From Pseudarthrobacter sp. (GTDB taxonomy: Bacteria; Actinomycetota; Actinomycetes; Actinomycetales; Micrococcaceae), in NCBI GenBank assembly GCA_013362385.1, contig JABFWC010000074.1, forward strand, positions 1-8,468: a DNA stretch of 8,468 nucleotides, read 5' to 3'. This document shows positions 5,438 to 8,468 of the stretch, piece after piece. The position numbers and the translations under genes are program-made. Within the stretch, counting starts at the first letter, position 1, and each line of letters starts with the position of its first letter. The notes under the pieces are model-generated. The model was given only the letters and a program-made list of their open reading frames with translations. It had not been told where the DNA came from and did no database searches.

Positions 5438-7132
5438 TTACGGTGCCAGCCGGTCGCCTTTGCGGTGCACACGGAACCAGCGGTAGCCGTAGCGGCCCAG
5501 CTCCACACTGAAGCCGCCGTCGTCCTCCAGGGTAACGTTGCCGCCGTCGAACAGGTCCAGCAGCATGGCGTCCCGGTATTCCTTGCCCCTGCTGTCGCGG
5601 GACCCAACATTTCCGCTGACCTGCACCCGTTCCCCGCCGAAGTTGTGCAGCAGCACCAGTGTGCCGCCCTCGGAACTGCAGGTGTGGGCGAACACCGCAG
5701 CCTCGGGCTGGTCGATCACGGCGAATTCGCCCCAGCCCAGTTCGGCTGCCTCGCGGTACCGCGCGATCAGCGTGGCCATGAAGTTGAACAGGGAGCCCGG
5801 ATCCCGTTTTGCCGCGGCGGCGTTGACGTTCTCCGGGCCGTATTCGCCCCGCACCAGGGGCGCCACGAGGTCCGATGCCTTGGCGCTTGAGAAGCCGCCG
5901 TTCTTTTCGCTGTTCCACTGCATGGGGGTGCGCACCGCTGCCCGGCTTTTCTGCCGGAGGTCCTCACCCATGCCGAGTTCCTCACCGTAGAACAGCACGG
6001 GGGTGCCGGGGAGGGAGAACATGAGGGAGTACACCATCCGCAGGCGGTCCTGGTCGCCGCCAAGCATCGGCGGCAGCCTCCGGCGCAGTCCCCGGCCGTA
6101 GATCTGCATGTTCTTTTCCGGCCCGAATGCGGCGAAGACCTCCTGGCGCTCGCCGTCGCTGAGCTTGTCAAGGGTGAGCTCGTCATGGTTCCGCACGAAC
6201 ATGGCCCACTGGTTGTCCGGGTGGATCGGCGGGCGGGCCTTGAGTGTCTCCGCCAGCGGCCGGGCGTCCTGCCGCGCCAGGGACAGGTAGAGGTGCTGCA
6301 TCGACATGAAATCGAACTGCATGTTCAGCTCGTTGCCCTCGGGACCGCCGAAATACTCCAGCTGCTCCTGGTACGGCAGGTTCACTTCGCCCAGCAGCAC
6401 GGCGCTGCCGTTGCGCCGGTTCAGGAAGCTGCGCAGCGCGCTGAGGTAGCCGTGCGGGTTGATCCTCGCGGCCCGGTCCTTGGGCTCGCCCCTGGTTTCA
6501 AGGAAGAACGGCACGGCATCCAGCCGGAACCCGTCCAGCCCCAGTTCCAGCCAAAGGCCCATTGCCTTGGCGATCTGGTCCCGGACCTGCGGATTGATGA
6601 CGTTCAGGTCGGGCTGGTATTTGGCGAACATGTGCAGGTACCACTCGCCGGTGGCCTCGTCCTGCGTCCAGAGCGAGTTCTCCACACCGGGAAACACTAC
6701 CTCGGCGGATGTGTCCGGGGGAGTGTCCTGCCGCCACACGTAGAAGTCGCGGTAGGGGTTGTCGGTGGACTTCCGCGCCTCCACAAACCAGGGATGCTGG
6801 TTGGAGGTGTGGTTCACCACGAAGTCCGCGATCACCCGCAGGCCCCGGTCCTTCGCGGCGCGGATGAATTCCACCAGGTCGCCCAGCGTGCCGAGCCGGG
6901 AGTCCACATTGAAGAAATCCGTCACGTCGTACCCGTCGTCCCGGTCGGGCGACGGGTAGAACGGCATCAGCCAAATGCAGGTCACGCCGAGTGCGGCCAG
7001 GTAGTCCACCCGCTGGGTTAGCCCGGCAAAGTCGCCGCAGCCGTCGCCGTCGTCGTCGAAGAACGTCTCCACGTCCAGGCAGTAGATAACCGCGTTCTTC
7101 CACCACAGGTCCGAGGTTTCGGCGATCCTCAT
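5438..7132 (-). CDS. GH13 alpha-amylase-family enzyme related to trehalose synthase (TreS)
   Basis: A 564-residue GH13 enzyme with a complete catalytic barrel. Landmarks are DDDGDGCGDFAGLTQRVDYL (26-45), VVNHTSNQHPWF (105-116, conserved His108), DGFRLDAVP (200-208, nucleophile Asp205), LLGEVN (246-251, acid/base Glu249), VRNHDELT (313-320, His316 and Asp317 stabiliser), RRRLPPMLGGD (350-360), GTPVLFYGEELGMG (376-389) and AVRTPMQW (399-406). Residues from about 470 form the C-terminal beta domain. The RNHDELTL, RRRL-PML and VRTPMQW stretches are those of trehalose synthase (maltose/trehalose interconversion), but the TreS DRDGVRTPMQW reads SRAAVRTPMQW here, so it may be a paralogue with another substrate. 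There is no signal peptide, so it is cytoplasmic. The ATG at 7132 overlaps the stop of the LLM oxidoreductase gene as ATGA, indicating translational coupling. Confidence 0.9.
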   Translation of the reverse strand: MRIAETSDLWWKNAVIYCLDVETFFDDDGDGCGDFAGLTQRVDYLAALGVTCIWLMPFYPSPDRDDGYDVTDFFNVDSRLGTLGDLVEFIRAAKDRGLRVIADFVVNHTSNQHPWFVEARKSTDNPYRDFYVWRQDTPPDTSAEVVFPGVENSLWTQDEATGEWYLHMFAKYQPDLNVINPQVRDQIAKAMGLWLELGLDGFRLDAVPFFLETRGEPKDRAARINPHGYLSALRSFLNRRNGSAVLLGEVNLPYQEQLEYFGGPEGNELNMQFDFMSMQHLYLSLARQDARPLAETLKARPPIHPDNQWAMFVRNHDELTLDKLSDGERQEVFAAFGPEKNMQIYGRGLRRRLPPMLGGDQDRLRMVYSLMFSLPGTPVLFYGEELGMGEDLRQKSRAAVRTPMQWNSEKNGGFSSAKASDLVAPLVRGEYGPENVNAAAAKRDPGSLFNFMATLIARYREAAELGWGEFAVIDQPEAAVFAHTCSSEGGTLVLLHNFGGERVQVSGNVGSRDSRGKEYRDAMLLDLFDGGNVTLEDDGGFSVELGRYGYRWFRVHRKGDRLAP

Positions 7133-8157
7133 TGCGGAGCGTCCGACGCCGGAGTGGCAGCTGCCGCCGCCAGTTGCGGTTCAGCAGGACTTCTTCCAGG
7201 GGCGCGCACTTGCGGGAGCACCTCCGCGCCGAACGCGTCAATGAAGGGCGCCTGCTCCTGCCCCACGAAGTGCAGGTACAGTTCGTCGAAGCCCAGCTCC
7301 GCGTACCCGGCCAGCCACTCCACGTGCCGGCCAAGGCTGGCGGAGACGTTGACCGTGCCGCGGACCTGCTCCTCGCGCACGTGCTCGCCAACGGCGTCGA
7401 AATGCCCTGCGGTGGGCAGGTCCCAGGGAATGGGCGGGGCGAACGTGTTGGTCCGCCACTGGTCCATCGCAATGGCCTCCGCTTCCTTCCCGCTGCCGGC
7501 CCAGGACAGGTGCACCTGCAGCACCGCCTTGCCCTTGCCGCCGGCATCACGGTAGGCCGCCAGCATGTCCCGGAGTTTCGGCGCGGGCTGGTTGACGGTG
7601 ACCAGCCCGTCCGCCCAGCCCGCGCCCCGGCGGGCGGTCTCCACACTGACGGCCGGGGCGACCAGCGGCGGAGGGATTTCCGGTACGTCCCAGATGCGCG
7701 CCTGCTCCACGGTCACCAGGCCCCGGTGGGTGACTTCCTCGCCGCGGTGCAGGCGGCGGATGACGTCCACGCATTCCTCCAGCCGCCGCTGCCGGACGTC
7801 CTTGGCGGGCCAGGCGTCCCCGGTGATGTGTTCGTTCATGTTCTCGCCGCTGCCGGGGGCGAACCAGAACCTGCCCGGAAACATGCCGGCGAGGGTGGCG
7901 GAGGCGTGGGCGATGATCGCCGGATGGTAGCGCTGGCCGGGGGCGGTTACCACTCCGAACCGCAGCTCCGTGGTGGCCAGCGCCGCACCCAGCCAGGACC
8001 ACGCGAAGCCGGAGTGCCCCTGGCGGGCCGACCACGGCTCGATGTGGTCCGAGCACATGGCCGCGTCGAAGCCCGCCCGCTCCGCGTGCTGGACGTCCTG
8101 CAGCAGCCGGGCGGGGCTGATCTGTTCATGTGATGCGTGAAAGCCGACGGTGACCAT
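7129..8157 (-). CDS. LLM-class (luciferase-like) flavin or F420 oxidoreductase
   Basis: A 342-residue luciferase-like monooxygenase-fold protein starting MVTVGFHASHEQ. Typical features are LLQDVQHAERAGFDAAMCSDHIEPW (18-42), SWLGAALATTELRFGVVTAPGQRYHP (54-79), and GSGENMNEHITG (102-113), the loop that in this family holds the cofactor phosphate and closely resembles F420-dependent sugar-phosphate dehydrogenases. GWADGLVTV (180-188) and LGFDELYLHFVG (288-299) follow. As I recall, a TIGRFAM model (TIGR03885) covers a related group predicted to use flavin rather than F420; the cofactor cannot be decided from sequence alone. Residues 318-342 are a low-complexity Ala/Pro tail. The ATG at 8157 matches the usual N-terminus, and in-frame codons upstream read as non-protein-like sequence. 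It heads an operon with the GH13 enzyme (ATGA overlap) and AlaA, suggesting a sugar-related substrate. Confidence 0.87.
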   Translation of the reverse strand: MVTVGFHASHEQISPARLLQDVQHAERAGFDAAMCSDHIEPWSARQGHSGFAWSWLGAALATTELRFGVVTAPGQRYHPAIIAHASATLAGMFPGRFWFAPGSGENMNEHITGDAWPAKDVRQRRLEECVDVIRRLHRGEEVTHRGLVTVEQARIWDVPEIPPPLVAPAVSVETARRGAGWADGLVTVNQPAPKLRDMLAAYRDAGGKGKAVLQVHLSWAGSGKEAEAIAMDQWRTNTFAPPIPWDLPTAGHFDAVGEHVREEQVRGTVNVSASLGRHVEWLAGYAELGFDELYLHFVGQEQAPFIDAFGAEVLPQVRAPGRSPAEPQLAAAAATPASDAPQ

Positions 8158-8247
8158 CGTTAAGCAGTACCGTCCCCGGCGGTGCCGTGTCGAGGGCCCG
8201 GCCGGAGCCGGGTGGGCCATTCTGTGGACACTTCTGGCGCAGGGGGC

Positions 8248-8260
8248 CTTATCTGATAAG
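8248..8260. promoter_or_regulatory. Palindrome CTTATC-T-GATAAG, candidate operator
   Basis: A perfect 6-1-6 palindrome lies in the 167-bp region between the divergent LLM-oxidoreductase operon and the AEC transporter gene. It is AT-rich in an otherwise GC-rich setting and lies 90 bp from the LLM start and 64 bp from the transporter start. It fits a dimeric repressor site that could control one or both units. I could not assign the regulator, and no convincing -10/-35 pair could be fixed around it. Confidence 0.45.
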
Positions 8261-8324
8261 TATGAAACTTGTAGTACTGCCTTCCTGCGGTAGTGCATGG
8301 TGGAACCGGAAGGAAGTACCCCAC

Positions 8325-8468
8325 GTGGGCGGTGTGCTCATCGGGCTGGCAGTGATCGGCGTCGTTATCGGGGTGGGCTACGTTGCCGCCCGCTGCGGGC
8401 TGGGCGGCGAGTCCACCATCTCGGCGCTGACCAGGACCGCCTTCTTCATCACCAACCCCGTGCTGCTC
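8325..8468 (+). CDS. AEC-family transporter (auxin efflux carrier type), 5' end
   Basis: From the GTG at 8325, 48 codons are open to the window edge. The translation shows a first membrane segment (GVLIGLAVIGVVIGVGYVAA, about residues 3-22), a short loop (RCGLGGESTISAL) and the start of a second segment, TRTAFFITNPVLL. The pattern G-x-x-x-A/G-R...L-x-x-x-x-F-x-x-x-P-x-L-L is typical of the N-terminus of AEC transporters, ten-helix carriers of organic anions such as malate. AGGAAG at 8311-8316 lies eight bases before the GTG, which decides the start; a second GTG at 8334 would truncate the first helix. It is divergent from the LLM/GH13/AlaA operon and shares its upstream region, including the palindrome at 8248-8260. 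The substrate cannot be inferred from this fragment. Confidence 0.75.
   Translation, partial: MGGVLIGLAVIGVVIGVGYVAARCGLGGESTISALTRTAFFITNPVLL

Noticed and set aside
7132..8133. Plus-strand open frame (333 codons) opposite the LLM oxidoreductase gene
   Set aside because: It is Arg/Gly/Val-rich with no domain, an antisense shadow of a well-supported gene.
8158..8298. N-terminal extension of the LLM oxidoreductase to the ATG at 8298
   Set aside because: The extra 47 residues are Arg/His/Ser-rich and unlike the family, and they would cover the palindrome at 8248-8260. The ATG at 8157 gives the usual N-terminus.

Overview
The window is high-GC DNA with dense gene packing, many GTG starts and GC-rich hairpins. 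The protein sequences look like those of a soil actinobacterium of the Micrococcaceae (Arthrobacter, Pseudarthrobacter or a relative). This assignment comes from protein flavour and gene style only; there is no rRNA or other marker. Ten genes are supported, two of them cut by the window ends. I see no tRNA, rRNA, insertion sequence, phage gene or CRISPR array.

Left region (1-1794, minus strand). Transcription runs from a secreted, Pro/Ala-rich, probably wall-associated protein (1057-1794), across a perfect 17-bp hairpin, into a divergent class F-like sortase (205-954), and then to a universal stress protein cut by the window edge (1-159). The surface protein has a signal peptide, an N-terminal Cys/His domain, three tandem 11-residue repeats and a C-terminal membrane segment with an Arg-rich tail. 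It has no LPXTG; NAQTAVG sits where a sorting motif would be. Surface protein and sortase look like a dedicated substrate and enzyme pair.

Centre (1795-4041). A divergent intergenic region holds a 6-5-6 palindrome and two candidate promoters. To its right, on the plus strand, lie a 66-residue small protein, an Asp-box (BNR) beta-propeller protein without a signal peptide, and a MoaD/ThiS-type ubiquitin-like protein ending in Gly-Gly whose start overlaps the propeller stop. The hairpin that ends this unit is a 28/30 copy of a hairpin inside the MoaD-like coding sequence. A convergent 78-residue protein of unknown function follows on the minus strand.

Right region (4172-8468). A minus-strand operon runs from an LLM-class flavin/F420-type oxidoreductase (7129-8157), through an ATGA overlap, into a GH13 enzyme related to trehalose synthase (5438-7132), and then after 24 bp into an AlaA-type aminotransferase (4172-5413). 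Divergent from it is the 5' end of an AEC-family transporter (8325 onward). The shared upstream region carries a perfect CTTATC-T-GATAAG palindrome.

Most of the window is ordinary metabolism. The three parts most worth a second look are the sortase with its non-LPXTG partner, the propeller/ubiquitin-like pair with its duplicated hairpin, and the coupling of an LLM oxidoreductase to a TreS paralogue.
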